64,000 bases of DNA, taken from Rheinheimera hassiensis. GTDB taxonomy: Bacteria > Pseudomonadota > Gammaproteobacteria > Enterobacterales > Alteromonadaceae. Where the stretch lies: assembly GCF_022436675.1 (NCBI RefSeq), contig NZ_JAKUJZ010000004.1, positions 460,886-524,885 on the forward strand. Reading direction: 5' to 3'. The notes under the pieces were generated by a model, which saw only the letters and a list, made by a program, of their open reading frames with translations, did no database searches and was not told where the DNA came from. A program made the translations under genes and the position numbers. Below are positions 43,132 through 53,881 of the stretch, one piece after another. Position 1 is the first letter of the stretch. Each line of letters starts with the position of its first letter.

Positions 43132-43545
43132 ATGCGCACAATTAAAACAGTCTTGTTGCTGGCAGCCCTGTTATCCGGCGCCGCCGTTGCAGATATTGCT
43201 GTAGTGGTTAACCCGGCTAATGCCAATGCGGTGTCAGCAGATGATTTAAACCGGCTGTTTTTAGGCCGGGCCAGCAGCTTCGCTAATGGCAGTAAAGCCA
43301 CACCGTTGAATATGGCGGAAGGTACGGCAGCACGTGATGAATTTGACAGCAAAGTGTTGAATCGCTCGGCTGCCCAGCTAAAAGCCTATTGGTCGAAGTT
43401 GGTATTTACCGGTAAGGGCACACCACCGAAAGAACTGGCTGATGATGCCGCGGTTAAAGCCGCTGTTGCTGCCGACAGCAGTGCTATTGGCTATATCAGT
43501 AGTGGCAGTGTTGATAGCAGCGTGAAAGTGGTTGCCAGCTTCTAA
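43132..43545 (+). CDS. small periplasmic phosphate-binding-like protein
   Basis: A 137-residue exported protein (signal MRTIKTVLLLAALLSGAAVA) resembling one lobe of PstS-type binding proteins: ADIAVVVNPANANAVSADDLNRLFLG and AIGYISSGSVDSSVKVV are the family motifs. Too short for a two-lobed transporter subunit, so its partner may be the porin nine bases upstream. ATG at 43132 behind AGGGGG. Ligand not established. Confidence 0.8.
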   Translation: MRTIKTVLLLAALLSGAAVADIAVVVNPANANAVSADDLNRLFLGRASSFANGSKATPLNMAEGTAARDEFDSKVLNRSAAQLKAYWSKLVFTGKGTPPKELADDAAVKAAVAADSSAIGYISSGSVDSSVKVVASF

Positions 43546-43564
43546 ACACCTGATTGTCATAATC

Positions 43565-43609
43565 AGCCGCGATACTGATGGTTCAATACCTAAGTTCGCG
43601 GCTTTTTTG
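43565..43609 (+). terminator. terminator after the binding-protein gene
   Basis: Arms AGCCGCGA (43565-43572) and TCGCGGCT (43596-43603) followed by six T; the loop of 23 bases is long. Confidence 0.7.
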
Positions 43610-43642
43610 TCAGCAAAAATAGGTTTTTTTTTGCAACTAGCG

Positions 43643-43648
43643 TATAAT
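43643..43648 (+). promoter_or_regulatory. -10 element of the ndk promoter
   Basis: A consensus TATAAT, 58 bases before the ndk start, behind a T-run. The -35 is poor. Confidence 0.5.
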
Positions 43649-43705
43649 TTGCCGCCTTAAATTTGAATCATTCAGTTTAATTACCCACTTAATCAGGAGC
43701 CTGTT

Positions 43706-44137
43706 ATGGCGTTAGAACGCACTTTTTCAATTATCAAGCCGGATGCTGTTGCCAAGAACGTAATCGGTGCTATTTACAACCGTTTTGAGTCTGCCGGTTT
43801 ACGTATCGTTGCTGCTAAAATGCTACACTTAAGCCGTGAACAGGCTGAAGGTTTCTACGCCGAGCACAGCGAGCGTCCATTCTTTGGTGCTTTAGTGTCT
43901 TTTATGACGTCTGGCCCGGTAATGGTGCAAGTGCTGGAAGGCGAAGACGCCGTGCGTAAAAACCGCGAAATCATGGGTGCAACTAACCCTAAAGATGCGA
44001 CTGCCGGTACTTTACGTGCAGATTACGCCGCCAGCATCGATGAAAACGCCGTACACGGTTCTGACGCTGCAGCTTCTGCCGCGCGTGAAATTGCTTACTT
44101 CTTCACTGAAGCCGAGTTGTGTGCCCGTACCCGTTAA
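43706..44137 (+). CDS. ndk: nucleoside diphosphate kinase
   Basis: A 143-residue enzyme balancing NTP pools by phosphate transfer through His117 (ENAVHGSDA), numbered as in E. coli. The Kpn-loop region and [14 protein letters not shown] start are canonical. ATG behind AGGAG. Own promoter and a following GC-rich hairpin suggest a single-gene unit. Confidence 0.98.
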   Translation: MALERTFSIIKPDAVAKNVIGAIYNRFESAGLRIVAAKMLHLSREQAEGFYAEHSERPFFGALVSFMTSGPVMVQVLEGEDAVRKNREIMGATNPKDATAGTLRADYAASIDENAVHGSDAAASAAREIAYFFTEAELCARTR

Positions 44138-44160
44138 GCGTTAATCGCCTGCGGTAACGG

Positions 44161-44186
44161 ACTAAGGGGGCAGCAGCCCCCTTAGT
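44161..44186 (+). terminator. GC-rich hairpin after ndk
   Basis: Perfect ten-base stem ACTAAGGGGG / CCCCCTTAGT with a six-base loop. There is no T-run, so termination may be weak or factor-dependent. Confidence 0.6.
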
Positions 44187-44243
44187 GCATGTTGGTACAG
44201 TGTTTTATGGCTATTGTTTATTGTGGTAAGGAGCGCTCTGCAA

Positions 44244-45371
44244 ATGACTGAGCAGCATAACAAAATTAATTTACTTGATTTAACCCGCGCGCAAATGCAG
44301 CAGTTTTTCGTTGATATGGGCGAAAAGCCGTTCCGTGCCGATCAGGTAATGAAATGGATTTACCACTTCTGTATCGATGATTTCGATAAGATGAGCAATA
44401 TCAATAAAGTATTGCGGGAAAAACTCAAAGCACGTTGTGTTATTGAAGCGCCGGTAGTGGTGACGCGACAAGACAGCACAGATGGTACCATTAAGTTTGT
44501 TATGGGCTTAAGCGGTGGCCAGGAAGTAGAAACCGTATGGATCCCGGAGAAAGATCGCCGCACTTTGTGTGTGTCATCTCAGGTGGGTTGTGCGCTGGAT
44601 TGTTCGTTTTGCTCAACGGCACAGCAAGGCTTTAACCGTAATCTCAGCGTGGCAGAAATTATCGGCCAGGTATGGCGGGTGGCGCAAATCATCGGCAGTT
44701 ACGGCGATACCGGCGACAAACCGGTCACTAACGTAGTAATGATGGGCATGGGTGAGCCGCTGCTTAACCTGAACAACGTGGTGCCGGCAATGGAGCTGAT
44801 GCTGGAAGACTTCGGTTTTGGCTTATCCAAGCGCCGCGTAACCTTAAGTACCTCAGGCGTAGTGCCGGCGCTGGACTTACTGCGTGATAAAATTGACGTA
44901 GCGCTGGCCATTTCGTTACACGCCCCAAACAATGAACTGCGTAATGAGCTGGTACCGGTAAACCGTAAATACCCGATGGAAGAATTTTTAGCTGCTTCAA
45001 GACGTTATGTAGCGAACTCTAAGGCCAATGATAAGGTCACAGTAGAGTATGTGATGCTGGATGGCGTGAACGACAGTATGGAGCAGGCGCATGAATTGGC
45101 GCATGCACTGAAAGATACACCGTCGAAAATTAACCTGATCCCGTTTAACCCTTATCCGGGGTCGCCGTACAAACGTTCGAGTAACTCACGGATTGACAGA
45201 TTTAACAAAGTCTTACAAGAATACGGCTTTACTGTTATTGTACGTAAGACCCGCGGCGACGATATTGATGCCGCTTGTGGCCAACTGGTTGGCGATGTTA
45301 TCGACAGAACAAAACGATTGATCAAAAAGCAGCAAAAAGGCCAACCTATAGCAGTAAAAATGCTGCCATAA
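44244..45371 (+). CDS. rlmN: 23S rRNA / tRNA adenine-C2 methyltransferase RlmN
   Basis: A 375-residue radical SAM enzyme methylating A2503 of 23S rRNA and A37 of some tRNAs. Cluster ligands are Cys116, Cys120 and Cys123 (CALDCSFC), and the catalytic C-terminal Cys lies in [12 protein letters not shown] at 44244 has AAGGAG at good distance; the earlier in-frame codon is not conserved. First gene of the rlmN-pilF-rodZ-ispG set. Confidence 0.96.
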   Translation: MTEQHNKINLLDLTRAQMQQFFVDMGEKPFRADQVMKWIYHFCIDDFDKMSNINKVLREKLKARCVIEAPVVVTRQDSTDGTIKFVMGLSGGQEVETVWIPEKDRRTLCVSSQVGCALDCSFCSTAQQGFNRNLSVAEIIGQVWRVAQIIGSYGDTGDKPVTNVVMMGMGEPLLNLNNVVPAMELMLEDFGFGLSKRRVTLSTSGVVPALDLLRDKIDVALAISLHAPNNELRNELVPVNRKYPMEEFLAASRRYVANSKANDKVTVEYVMLDGVNDSMEQAHELAHALKDTPSKINLIPFNPYPGSPYKRSSNSRIDRFNKVLQEYGFTVIVRKTRGDDIDAACGQLVGDVIDRTKRLIKKQQKGQPIAVKMLP

Positions 45372-45386
45372 AACAAGGAAGGGCGC

Positions 45387-47108
45387 GTGTTAAAGCAGAA
45401 GTTTTTCATTGGTGTCGCACTGAGTAGTGTATTAGCTCTGACCGGATGTGTGTCAGAGCAAAGCTATGTCGGTAGCGATAAGCCAGTGTCAGATCGCTCC
45501 TTTGATAATATAGAAGCCGCCCGTACCCGCATTTCACTTGGCCTTAACTACCTGCGCCGTGGCGACACCTCGCAAGCTAAATATAATCTGGAGCGCGCCC
45601 GTAGCTTTGCGCCTAATTCCGCTGAAGTGCACAGTGCTCTGGCGTATTACTATCAGAGCGTTGGTGAAGAAAAACAAGCGGAAGAGTATTTTCGCCTTGC
45701 CATTCAGAAAGACGCTAACTACGCTGATGCCTACAACAACTACGGTGCTTTTTTGTGCCAGTTGCATCGCTATGATGAAGCCGAGCAATTATTGTTAAAG
45801 GCCATTAGCCGCCCCGGCTACATCCGGGTTGCGGAGAGCTATGAAAACCTGGCGTTGTGTCAGTTGCAGCAAAATAACTTCAGCAAAGCCAAAAGCTACC
45901 TGGAAAGCTCGGTAAGTCACAATACAACCCGTATTACCTCGCTGACGATGCAGGCCGGGCTGTCCTACGCTATGGGAGATAACCGTGCTGCCAAGAACCA
46001 GCTTGACCGTATCTCGCGCCTTGGACGGGTTTCTGCCCGCACAGTATTGCTTAGTTACCTGATCGCTGAGAAAAACGGTGATCGAGACACCATGCAAAGC
46101 GCGGAGCAGTTATTGCTAACGCTTTACACTGACACGCCGGAAACGCGGTTATTGTTGCAAGGCCGCTTGATTGACAGCGAATTTGAGCAACTGCGTGAGC
46201 GCTACAAAGACAGCCTGATGGCCAATATTGTGTTGCCCGATGATAATGCCAGGCAACAAGTCCCGGCACAGCCGGTAGATAACCCGAAGCTGAGAATAGT
46301 CAAACGCAAAACGGCTGAAGCTGATACTCAGAGTGTTGCTGTGGCTGCGCAAAAACCAGTTAAAAAAGCCACGCCAGTGCCCTCTGCCGCAGTGCCGGCA
46401 CCTGCACCAGCCCAGACAATGAATAACAGTACCAGCGCTATTGCCGGTAGTTTGACGCAAAATAGCGCTGCGCTAACAACAGCAGCACCGTTGCCAGTCA
46501 GCTTACCGCAGGAAACAGTGCCGGCGCCGGCGCAAGCCGTTGCTACTGAAACAGCGGCAGAACCTGCTGCCACGGCAACCTCAGCTGTTGCTGAGCCAAG
46601 TCAGGCTGCTCAGCCAGAGCAGGCAACTACAGTAGTGCAAGAGACTCAGCCAGAGCTGACAGCTCAGGCGGAAACTGCACCAGCTACTACTGCCGCAACG
46701 GCTTCGCAAGAGATATCACAAAGCAGCAGTGCGCCGTTTCATATTGTAAAAGAAGCTGAGTCGTTATATGCCATCTCTGTGCAGCACAATATCCTGCTGC
46801 AGCGCCTGATGCAGTGGAATCAGCTTACACCCGCTTCGGTAATTAAAGCCGGGCAAAAAATATGGCTGGCCGAGGTCAGCAATGAGCAACTGCTGGCGGC
46901 ACAACCCGCCAGCAGACCAGCTATAGCACAGCAGGATATCAGTTCGCCTTATCATCAGGTCGCAACCGGTGAAACCATGTTTGCTATTTCTTATCGCTAT
47001 AATATCCGGCTGGACCGGTTTCTAAGCTGGAATAATCTGACCGAGCAAAGCAGGCTTAAGGTTGGACAGCAGGTGTATATTGTCGACCCGGACAGTATTG
47101 AACAATGA
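45387..47108 (+). CDS. PilF/PilW-type pilotin lipoprotein fused to two LysM domains
   Basis: A 573-residue outer-membrane lipoprotein, about twice the usual PilF length. A lipobox (VLALTGC, Cys21) precedes TPR repeats (about 45-250: ARTRISLGLNYLRRGDTSQAKYNLE and others), the pilotin part that helps PilQ secretin assembly. Residues about 300-455 are a Pro/Ala/Thr/Gln-rich linker. Two LysM modules follow (about 458-500, FHIVKEAESLYAISVQHNI; about 523-566, YHQVATGETMFAISYRYNI), which bind peptidoglycan. GTG start behind AAGGAAG. The fusion reads continuously, with no frameshift. Confidence 0.92.
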   Translation: MLKQKFFIGVALSSVLALTGCVSEQSYVGSDKPVSDRSFDNIEAARTRISLGLNYLRRGDTSQAKYNLERARSFAPNSAEVHSALAYYYQSVGEEKQAEEYFRLAIQKDANYADAYNNYGAFLCQLHRYDEAEQLLLKAISRPGYIRVAESYENLALCQLQQNNFSKAKSYLESSVSHNTTRITSLTMQAGLSYAMGDNRAAKNQLDRISRLGRVSARTVLLSYLIAEKNGDRDTMQSAEQLLLTLYTDTPETRLLLQGRLIDSEFEQLRERYKDSLMANIVLPDDNARQQVPAQPVDNPKLRIVKRKTAEADTQSVAVAAQKPVKKATPVPSAAVPAPAPAQTMNNSTSAIAGSLTQNSAALTTAAPLPVSLPQETVPAPAQAVATETAAEPAATATSAVAEPSQAAQPEQATTVVQETQPELTAQAETAPATTAATASQEISQSSSAPFHIVKEAESLYAISVQHNILLQRLMQWNQLTPASVIKAGQKIWLAEVSNEQLLAAQPASRPAIAQQDISSPYHQVATGETMFAISYRYNIRLDRFLSWNNLTEQSRLKVGQQVYIVDPDSIEQ

Positions 47109-48001
47109 ATAAAGAACCCGAAAATGAAGCCGTAGCAGAACTCAGCGTAGGCCAATTACTGCGCCAGGCACGTGAGCAGCGCAAGCTAACTGTACAGCAG
47201 GTAGCGTTACAGCTAAACCTGAAAGCTGAGCAGGTAGAGCGGTTGGAGCAAGATCAGCCAGACGGCCGTACCCTGGAGACTTTTGCCCGTGGTTATGTCC
47301 GCGCTTATGGTCGCCTGCTGAAACTGCCAGAAACTGAACTGATGGCTGCGCTTAGCCGCCAGACCGGCTCTGTTGCATCTACAACCAAACCAATGCGCAC
47401 CTTTTCTAACCGCACTGCTCATCAGGCAACAGAAAACCGTTTTATGTGGCTAACCTACGCCATTATCGCGTTATTGCTGGTGCTGTTATTTGTTTGGTGG
47501 TGGCAAAGCGCGCGTGAAAATACCGTAGATAGTGCCGCAACCACAACCCAGCAGGCCTCTGAGGTGCCGTCACAGCAAGCACCCGTGACAGCTGAACCCC
47601 AAACTGAATTACCCGCCGCACCGGCCACTGATGAACAAGCCGTTAGCATGGGCAGTACCGCAGACAATGCTATTACTGAGCAGCAGCTAAATGAAATGTT
47701 GCAGCAACTGGTGCCACAATCAGCAGAGCTGGCACCGGTAGCAGAAGTGCCACAGCTGGATACGCTGGAAATGCGCTTTAGCGAAAATTGCTGGATCGAT
47801 GTCGTTGACGCTGACGGTAACCGCGTGGCTTATGGTACAAAGCAGGCAGGTTATATTATGCAGCTTACCGGCAAGGCACCTTTTGTTATTACCTTGGGCA
47901 ACCCCAGCGTAGTAACAATTAACTTTAATCAGCAAGCCTTTGATATGTCAGCCTTTCCTGGTGGCAGAGTGGCCAAATTTACTATTCCTGAGTCAGAATA
48001 A
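47105..48001 (+). CDS. rodZ: cell-shape protein RodZ
   Basis: A 298-residue membrane protein. The cytoplasmic HTH domain ([24 protein letters not shown]...) binds MreB. One membrane helix (about 117-137, [19 protein letters not shown]) and a Gln/Ala/Pro-rich periplasmic linker lead to the C-terminal DUF4115 domain ([21 protein letters not shown]). Its start overlaps the pilF stop by four bases. It links the MreB skeleton to wall synthesis. Confidence 0.95.
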   Translation: MNKEPENEAVAELSVGQLLRQAREQRKLTVQQVALQLNLKAEQVERLEQDQPDGRTLETFARGYVRAYGRLLKLPETELMAALSRQTGSVASTTKPMRTFSNRTAHQATENRFMWLTYAIIALLLVLLFVWWWQSARENTVDSAATTTQQASEVPSQQAPVTAEPQTELPAAPATDEQAVSMGSTADNAITEQQLNEMLQQLVPQSAELAPVAEVPQLDTLEMRFSENCWIDVVDADGNRVAYGTKQAGYIMQLTGKAPFVITLGNPSVVTINFNQQAFDMSAFPGGRVAKFTIPESE

Positions 48002-48003
48002 GC

Positions 48004-49107
48004 ATGTTTGCAGAAAATCCAATTAAACGCCGTCAAAGTACGCAAATCCGGGTGGGTAACGTATTAATTGGCGGTGATGCGCCAATAGCAGTGCAGTCTA
48101 TGACTAACACCCGTACCACCGATGTTGCTGCTACCGTTGCGCAAATTCAGGCTATTGCCAAAGCCGGTGCCGACTTAGTGCGGGTATCGGTGCCGACCAT
48201 GGAGGCAGCAGAAGCCTTTAAGCTGATTAAACAGCAGTCGCCAATACCGCTGGTGGCAGATATTCATTTTGATTACCGCATTGCCCTAAAAGTCGCTGAA
48301 TATGGCGTAGATTGCCTGCGCATTAACCCGGGTAATATTGGCCGGGAAGATCGCATTCGTGCCGTAGTAGATTGCGCACGGGACTACAATATCCCGATCC
48401 GTATTGGCGTAAATGGTGGCTCGCTTGAAGCCGACATTCAGGAAAAATACGGTGAACCCACGCCTCAGGCTTTAGTGGAATCAGCAATGCGGCATGTCGA
48501 TATTCTCGACCGGCTGAATTTTGATCAGTTTAAAGTCAGCGTTAAAGCGTCAGACGTATTTTTGGCGGTAGGGGCCTACCGTATATTGGCGCAGCAAATT
48601 AAGCAGCCGCTACATTTGGGTATTACCGAAGCAGGTGGCGCCCGCGCCGGTGCAGTAAAATCGGCAATTGGCCTGGGTATGTTACTGGCCGAAGGTATTG
48701 GCGACACGCTGCGGATATCGCTGGCGGCCGATCCGGTAGAAGAGGTAAAAGTTGCCTTTGATATTTTAAAATCGCTGCGCATTCGCTCACGGGGCATTAA
48801 TTTTATTGCCTGCCCCAGCTGCTCGCGGCAGGAATTTGATGTCATTAAAACCATGAACCAGCTAGAAGAGCGGCTGGAAGACATTACCGAACCTTTAACG
48901 GTGTCGGTGATAGGTTGCGTGGTGAATGGCCCAGGCGAAGCTCTGGTGTCTGATTTAGGTGTGGCTGGCGCCAGTAAAAAAAGTGGTTTTTACATTAACG
49001 GTCAGCGGCAAAAGCTGCGGCTGGACAATGAACAGGTGGCTGATCAGCTTGAACAGCAGGTACGTGAATACCTGCAGCAAAAAATTGCGGTGCGTCAGCT
49101 GGATTAA
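48004..49107 (+). CDS. ispG: HMBPP-forming flavodoxin/ferredoxin enzyme IspG
   Basis: A 367-residue [4Fe-4S] enzyme of the MEP isoprenoid pathway. Fe-S cysteines lie in [11 protein letters not shown] and [12 protein letters not shown]; the TIM-barrel half begins [25 protein letters not shown]. The length matches E. coli. Two bases after rodZ. Confidence 0.98.
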   Translation: MFAENPIKRRQSTQIRVGNVLIGGDAPIAVQSMTNTRTTDVAATVAQIQAIAKAGADLVRVSVPTMEAAEAFKLIKQQSPIPLVADIHFDYRIALKVAEYGVDCLRINPGNIGREDRIRAVVDCARDYNIPIRIGVNGGSLEADIQEKYGEPTPQALVESAMRHVDILDRLNFDQFKVSVKASDVFLAVGAYRILAQQIKQPLHLGITEAGGARAGAVKSAIGLGMLLAEGIGDTLRISLAADPVEEVKVAFDILKSLRIRSRGINFIACPSCSRQEFDVIKTMNQLEERLEDITEPLTVSVIGCVVNGPGEALVSDLGVAGASKKSGFYINGQRQKLRLDNEQVADQLEQQVREYLQQKIAVRQLD

Positions 49108-49121
49108 GCCGGGCAACAGGC

Positions 49122-49150
49122 TTGGTGTTTAGCCCTGTTACGCCTATAAT
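49122..49150 (+). promoter_or_regulatory. hisS promoter
   Basis: TTGGTG (49122-49127), exactly 17 bases, TATAAT (49145-49150), 40 bases before the hisS start: a near-consensus sigma-70 promoter. Confidence 0.75.
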
Positions 49151-49189
49151 CGCGGCTGTTTTTTAACTCAAACCGATGGAAGTTTAATT

Positions 49190-50464
49190 TTGTCGAAGCA
49201 AATTCAGGCCATTCGCGGTATGAACGATTGCCTGCCGCAGGATACTGTAGCCTGGCAATATGTTGAACAGACACTGCGCCAGACAGTGGCCAGCTATGGT
49301 TACAGCGAAATTCGTTTTCCTATTGTTGAGATGACCGAGCTGTTTAAACGCTCAATTGGCGAAGTAACCGACATAGTGGAAAAAGAGATGTACACCTTTG
49401 CCGATCGCAATGGTGACAGCTTAACCCTGCGCCCGGAAGGTACAGCCTGTTGCGTACGCGCCGGTAATGAGCATGGTTTGCTGTACAATCAGGAACAACG
49501 GCTGTGGTACACCGGGCCGATGTTTCGCCATGAACGGCCGCAAAAAGGCCGCTATCGGCAATTTCATCAGTTTGGCCTGGAAGCCTTCGGCATTGCCTCG
49601 GCTGATATTGATGCTGAAGTGATTATGCTAAGCGCACGGCTGTGGCAGCAATTGGGCTTAACACCTTATGTAAAGCTGGAGATGAATTCGCTGGGCTCAA
49701 GTGAAGCCCGCGCCGCTTACCGCGATGCTTTAGTGGCCTATTTAGAACAACATAAAGCGGCGCTGGATGAAGACAGCCTGCGCCGTATGTACAGCAACCC
49801 CTTGCGGGTGCTGGATAGCAAAAATCCGGCACTGGCTGAAATATTAGCGGCTGCGCCTAAGCTGGCAGATTATCTGGACCAGGATTCAGCAGAACATTTT
49901 GCCCGTTTAAAGCAATTGCTGACACAGGCTGGTATTGAATTTAGCGTAAACCCACGTTTAGTGCGCGGGCTGGATTACTACAACAAAACCGTGTTTGAGT
50001 GGGTAACCACAGAGCTCGGTGCACAAGGTACGGTTTGTGCCGGTGGCCGTTACGATGGTTTAGTTGAGCAGTTGGGAGGCAAAGCCACGCCAGCGGTAGG
50101 CTTTGCGCTGGGACTGGAGCGGCTGGTGTTATTACTGCAAACGCTGCAGTTGTTACCGGTGCTGCCCGCCGTTGCCGATATTTACCTGATGGCACTTGGC
50201 GAACAGGCTGAACTTGCGGTACTTTCTGTTGCCGAAAGGCTGCGTGCCAGCTTGCCGGATAAACGCATTATGGTGCATTGTGGCGGCGGCAACCTGAAGA
50301 AACAAATTAAGCGGGCTGATAAATCCGGTGCGGCAATTGGATTAATCATCGGCGAAGATGAACTGGCACGCGGTGAAATCACGGTAAAATGGTTACGTGA
50401 AGACAAACCGCAACAAACAATTTTATTAACAGAACTGGCGAATACGCTGGCCTTTGCAGCATAA
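49190..50464 (+). CDS. hisS: histidyl-tRNA synthetase
   Basis: A 424-residue class II synthetase. Motif 2 ([19 protein letters not shown]), the HisA-type loops ([22 protein letters not shown]) and the C-terminal anticodon domain are all present. It begins with TTG at 49190 behind GGAAG, and family similarity starts right there ([16 protein letters not shown]), so a TTG start seems real. It precedes yfgM-bamB-der, as in E. coli. Confidence 0.97.
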   Translation: MSKQIQAIRGMNDCLPQDTVAWQYVEQTLRQTVASYGYSEIRFPIVEMTELFKRSIGEVTDIVEKEMYTFADRNGDSLTLRPEGTACCVRAGNEHGLLYNQEQRLWYTGPMFRHERPQKGRYRQFHQFGLEAFGIASADIDAEVIMLSARLWQQLGLTPYVKLEMNSLGSSEARAAYRDALVAYLEQHKAALDEDSLRRMYSNPLRVLDSKNPALAEILAAAPKLADYLDQDSAEHFARLKQLLTQAGIEFSVNPRLVRGLDYYNKTVFEWVTTELGAQGTVCAGGRYDGLVEQLGGKATPAVGFALGLERLVLLLQTLQLLPVLPAVADIYLMALGEQAELAVLSVAERLRASLPDKRIMVHCGGGNLKKQIKRADKSGAAIGLIIGEDELARGEITVKWLREDKPQQTILLTELANTLAFAA

Positions 50465-50494
50465 CGGGCCTTAGACGTAAAACGGAGCAATGCA

Positions 50495-51127
50495 GTGGAA
50501 ATTTACAGCAGTGAAGAACAACAGGTAGAAGCAATTAAACGTTTTTGGCACGAGTACGGCAAAGCGATCCTCGCCGGTGTGGTACTGGGCCTGGCGGCGT
50601 TATATGGTTTTCGTTACTACCAGGCAGAGCAGCGCAACACTGCTGAGCAGGCGTCAACAGAATATAACCAGTTACTGCAACAACGTGAAGCTGGCAGCAG
50701 TGAAGAATGGCTAACCCAGGCGCAAAGCTTTGTTAGCGCCTCTAAAGGTGATAACTACGCTGTGCTGGCTGCACTGATAACAGCAAAAGAAGCCGTAACA
50801 GCTAAAAACTACGAGCTGGCAACAGAGCAACTGAACTGGGTACTGGCTAACGCCAAAGAGCCGGCCCTGCTGGCGGTAACTCAACTGCGTCTGGCGAAAT
50901 TACAACAGGAGCAGGGCAGCTATGATGCTGCGCTGGCAACACTGGAAAAAGCCATGCCAGAAAGCTTTGCTTCTTTGCAAGCTGAACTCAAAGGTGACAT
51001 TTTAGTACTGGCAGAAAAACTGCCAGAAGCAAAAGCAGCCTATCAACAAGCGCTGGCAACTGCAGGACAAAATCAGCAGTTGCTTCAGATCAAGCTGGAC
51101 GAGCTGGCGCACGTCACTGCAGTGTAA
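50495..51127 (+). CDS. yfgM: YfgM family membrane protein
   Basis: A 210-residue inner-membrane protein with one N-terminal helix (about 23-41, YGKAILAGVVLGLAALYGF) and periplasmic TPR-like repeats. YfgM associates with the SecYEG-PpiD translocon as a chaperone ancillary. GTG start behind CGGAG. Follows hisS and precedes bamB, as usual. Confidence 0.93.
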   Translation: MEIYSSEEQQVEAIKRFWHEYGKAILAGVVLGLAALYGFRYYQAEQRNTAEQASTEYNQLLQQREAGSSEEWLTQAQSFVSASKGDNYAVLAALITAKEAVTAKNYELATEQLNWVLANAKEPALLAVTQLRLAKLQQEQGSYDAALATLEKAMPESFASLQAELKGDILVLAEKLPEAKAAYQQALATAGQNQQLLQIKLDELAHVTAV

Positions 51128-51137
51128 AGAGGTAAGC

Positions 51138-52319
51138 GTGAAATTACAGTTAAAACAGGTCTTGCTGCTTAGCGCAGTAATACTGGCCGGATGTTCCAGC
51201 AAAGAAAAGCTGGTATTGCCACCGGTACAGAACAGCATCGATCCTGATGTAGTATGGAGCACCAGCATAGGTTCAGGTGTAGCACACTATGAATCGTCAT
51301 TAACCCCAATTATTGTCGGTGATACCGTATATGCTGCCAGCCGTGAAGGGCTGGTCGCCGCGTACAATCTGGAAACAGGCAAGCGTAAATGGCAGTTTGA
51401 TTTGCGTAAACCTGCCGGCAGTTCATTTTGGCAGGGCATCAGCGATGTATGGTCTGGTGACAACGCTCGTATTGCCGGTGGCTTAAGTTACGGTTACGAC
51501 AAAGTTTATTTTGGCACTGAAAACGGCGATGTTGTTGCCTTATCTGCCGATGGTGAGCTGGTGTGGCGCTCTGAGGTAAAAGGCGAAGTATTAGCCAGAC
51601 CTGCAGTAGGCGAAGGGCTGGTGGTAGTGGCTACCGGTGCCGGAACTCTGGTTGCGCTGCACCCTGATACCGGTGAAGAGCGTTGGCAGTTTGAGAATGA
51701 ACAACCTGCTCTAACGTTGCGCGGCGTCAGCGATCCGATCATTGAAGCTGGCGGTGTAATATACGGCTCTGGCAATGGTCATATTGGTGTACTGATTGCA
51801 GAGCGCGGCTATCAGGCATGGGAAGAAACGGTTGCCGTGCCTAAAGGCAGCACCGACTTATCCCGTCTGGTTGATGTCGACGCCCAGCCATTAGTGGTTG
51901 GTGGCACGGTATACAGCATTGCTTTTAACGGTGAGTTGGTCGCGCTGGAACTGCGCACCGGCCGTCAGCTATGGAAACGTGATTACGCCAGTTTCCGCAA
52001 TATGGCTGTGGCAGGCGACACTTTATATCTGGTGGATTCTGTTGGCCGCATTTATGCGCTTGATGCGCGTAGTGGCTCTGAAAAATGGTCTCAGTTTGGC
52101 CTTAACAAGCACTATCTGACGGGCCCTGCGGTATATAAAGACTATCTGGTTATTGGCGATAACAAAGGTAATTTGCACTGGGTAAATCGTCAGACCGGTG
52201 ATTTTGTTGCGCGCCAAAGTATGGACGGTTCTGGTTTTTACACTGAAGCGGTGAGTAACGGCACCTATCTGTTGGTGCAAAGCCGTAACGGTGAGCTAGT
52301 CTTATTACAAACGCCTTAA
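51138..52319 (+). CDS. bamB: outer membrane assembly lipoprotein BamB
   Basis: A 393-residue lipoprotein (lipobox VILAGC, Cys19) folded as an eight-bladed PQQ-type propeller: repeats such as LVAYNLETGKRKWQF, VVALSADGELVWR, LVALHPDTGEERWQFE recur about every 40-45 residues. It supports insertion of beta-barrel proteins with BamA. GTG start behind AGAGG. Confidence 0.96.
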   Translation: MKLQLKQVLLLSAVILAGCSSKEKLVLPPVQNSIDPDVVWSTSIGSGVAHYESSLTPIIVGDTVYAASREGLVAAYNLETGKRKWQFDLRKPAGSSFWQGISDVWSGDNARIAGGLSYGYDKVYFGTENGDVVALSADGELVWRSEVKGEVLARPAVGEGLVVVATGAGTLVALHPDTGEERWQFENEQPALTLRGVSDPIIEAGGVIYGSGNGHIGVLIAERGYQAWEETVAVPKGSTDLSRLVDVDAQPLVVGGTVYSIAFNGELVALELRTGRQLWKRDYASFRNMAVAGDTLYLVDSVGRIYALDARSGSEKWSQFGLNKHYLTGPAVYKDYLVIGDNKGNLHWVNRQTGDFVARQSMDGSGFYTEAVSNGTYLLVQSRNGELVLLQTP

Positions 52320-52344
52320 ACCGTTTACAGCGGTTGAAGTTTTT

Positions 52345-52370
52345 AAACAGGCCTGTACCGGGCCTGTTTT
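52345..52370 (+). terminator. terminator after bamB
   Basis: Stem AACAGGCC / GGCCTGTT (one base shift) with a short loop and T-rich tail, between bamB and der. Confidence 0.75.
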
Positions 52371-52391
52371 GTTATTTTTGAGGTTCACATA

Positions 52392-53870
52392 ATGTTGCCT
52401 GTCGTTGCCCTGGTAGGGCGAGCCAATGTCGGTAAGTCGACGCTTTTTAACCGCTTAACCCGCACCCGTGATGCGCTGGTAGCAGATTTTCCCGGCCTGA
52501 CCCGCGACCGTAAATACGGCTCGGTGAAGTATGAAGGGCTGGAATTTATTGTGGTCGATACCGGTGGTATTGATGGCAACGAGCAAGGCATTGAAGTAGA
52601 AATGGCAGAGCAGTCGCTTAAAGCGATAGATGAAGCTGACGTAGTATTGTTTATGGTAGACGCCCGTGTTGGCGCTACCGTAGGTGATGAAGCCATTGCT
52701 GCGCATATTCGCAAAGTGGAAAAAAAGGTATTTGTAGTAGCCAATAAAACCGATGGCCTGGATGCCGACACCGCCGTGGCCGACTTTTACAGTTTAGGTT
52801 TGGGTGAGGTATACGCCATTGCTGCTGCCCATGGTCGTGGCGTGTCAGTGTTATTAAATCAGGCCTTGATCCCGTTATTAAGCGAAGAGCAGCAAAAGCT
52901 GCTGGCCGGTGAAGTTGAGCCGGAAGAAGGCTTAGTATTGGAAACCCTGACCGAAGAAGAAGCCGATGCTGAAGCGGCACGGCTGCGCAGTGAACATATT
53001 AAACTGGCGATAGTTGGCCGGCCAAATGTGGGTAAATCCACCTTAACTAACCGTATTTTGGGTGAAGAGCGGGTAGTAGTGTTCGATATGCCAGGCACCA
53101 CGCGCGATTCTATTTATATTCCTATGCAGCGCAACGAGCGCGAATATACCTTAATCGACACTGCCGGTGTGCGCCGCCGCGGCAGAATTGACGACATGGT
53201 AGAGAAGTTCTCGGTAGTTAAAACGCTGCAGGCCATTGAAGACGCCAACGTGGTGATTTTAGTGCTGGATGCCCGTTTAGGTATTTCCGATCAGGATTTA
53301 AGTATTTTAGGTTTTGTGCTTAACGCCGGCCGCTCACTGGTTATTGCGGTGAATAAATGGGATGGCTTAAATGACAGCATCAAAGAGGAAATTAAGCGTG
53401 AGCTGGACCGTCGCTTAGGTTTTATCGACTTTGCCCGGCTGCATTTTATTTCTGCCTTACACGGCTCGGGTGTCGGTAACCTGTTTGAATCGGTGGAAGA
53501 AGCCTTTGATTCAGCCACTAAGCGCCACAGCACAGCGTTGTTAACCCGTATTATGAAAATGGCGCAGGAAGATCACCAGCCGCCGTTGGTGCATGGCCGT
53601 CGGGTAAAACTGAAATACGCCCACGCCGGTGGTTATAACCCGCCGCTGATCGTAATTCATGGTAATCAGGTAGACGACTTGCCTGATTCCTACAAACGGT
53701 ATCTGATGAATTACTATCGTAAAGCGCTGCAAATGATGGGCACGCCGATTCGCATTGAGTTCCGCGAAGGCGAAAACCCGTTTGCACCAACGAAAAAGAA
53801 CACTGAAACCCCGCTGCAAAAGTACAAACGCGAGCGGTTAATGAAAGCGCGTAAAAAACTGGACCAATAA
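52392..53870 (+). CDS. der: ribosome-assembly GTPase Der
   Basis: A 492-residue GTPase with two G domains and a KH-like C-terminus. G1 motifs are GRANVGKST (8-16) and GRPNVGKST (about 209-217); NKTD and NKWD give base specificity. It acts in 50S subunit maturation. The C-terminal [11 protein letters not shown] tail is basic. It ends eleven bases before the decarboxylase gene. Confidence 0.97.
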   Translation: MLPVVALVGRANVGKSTLFNRLTRTRDALVADFPGLTRDRKYGSVKYEGLEFIVVDTGGIDGNEQGIEVEMAEQSLKAIDEADVVLFMVDARVGATVGDEAIAAHIRKVEKKVFVVANKTDGLDADTAVADFYSLGLGEVYAIAAAHGRGVSVLLNQALIPLLSEEQQKLLAGEVEPEEGLVLETLTEEEADAEAARLRSEHIKLAIVGRPNVGKSTLTNRILGEERVVVFDMPGTTRDSIYIPMQRNEREYTLIDTAGVRRRGRIDDMVEKFSVVKTLQAIEDANVVILVLDARLGISDQDLSILGFVLNAGRSLVIAVNKWDGLNDSIKEEIKRELDRRLGFIDFARLHFISALHGSGVGNLFESVEEAFDSATKRHSTALLTRIMKMAQEDHQPPLVHGRRVKLKYAHAGGYNPPLIVIHGNQVDDLPDSYKRYLMNYYRKALQMMGTPIRIEFREGENPFAPTKKNTETPLQKYKRERLMKARKKLDQ

Positions 53871-53881
53871 GGACCAACGGC

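Noticed and set aside
46149..46573. Long antisense frames inside the pilF linker
   Set aside because: They arise from the repetitive Ala/Pro/Thr codons of the sense gene and have no start signals.
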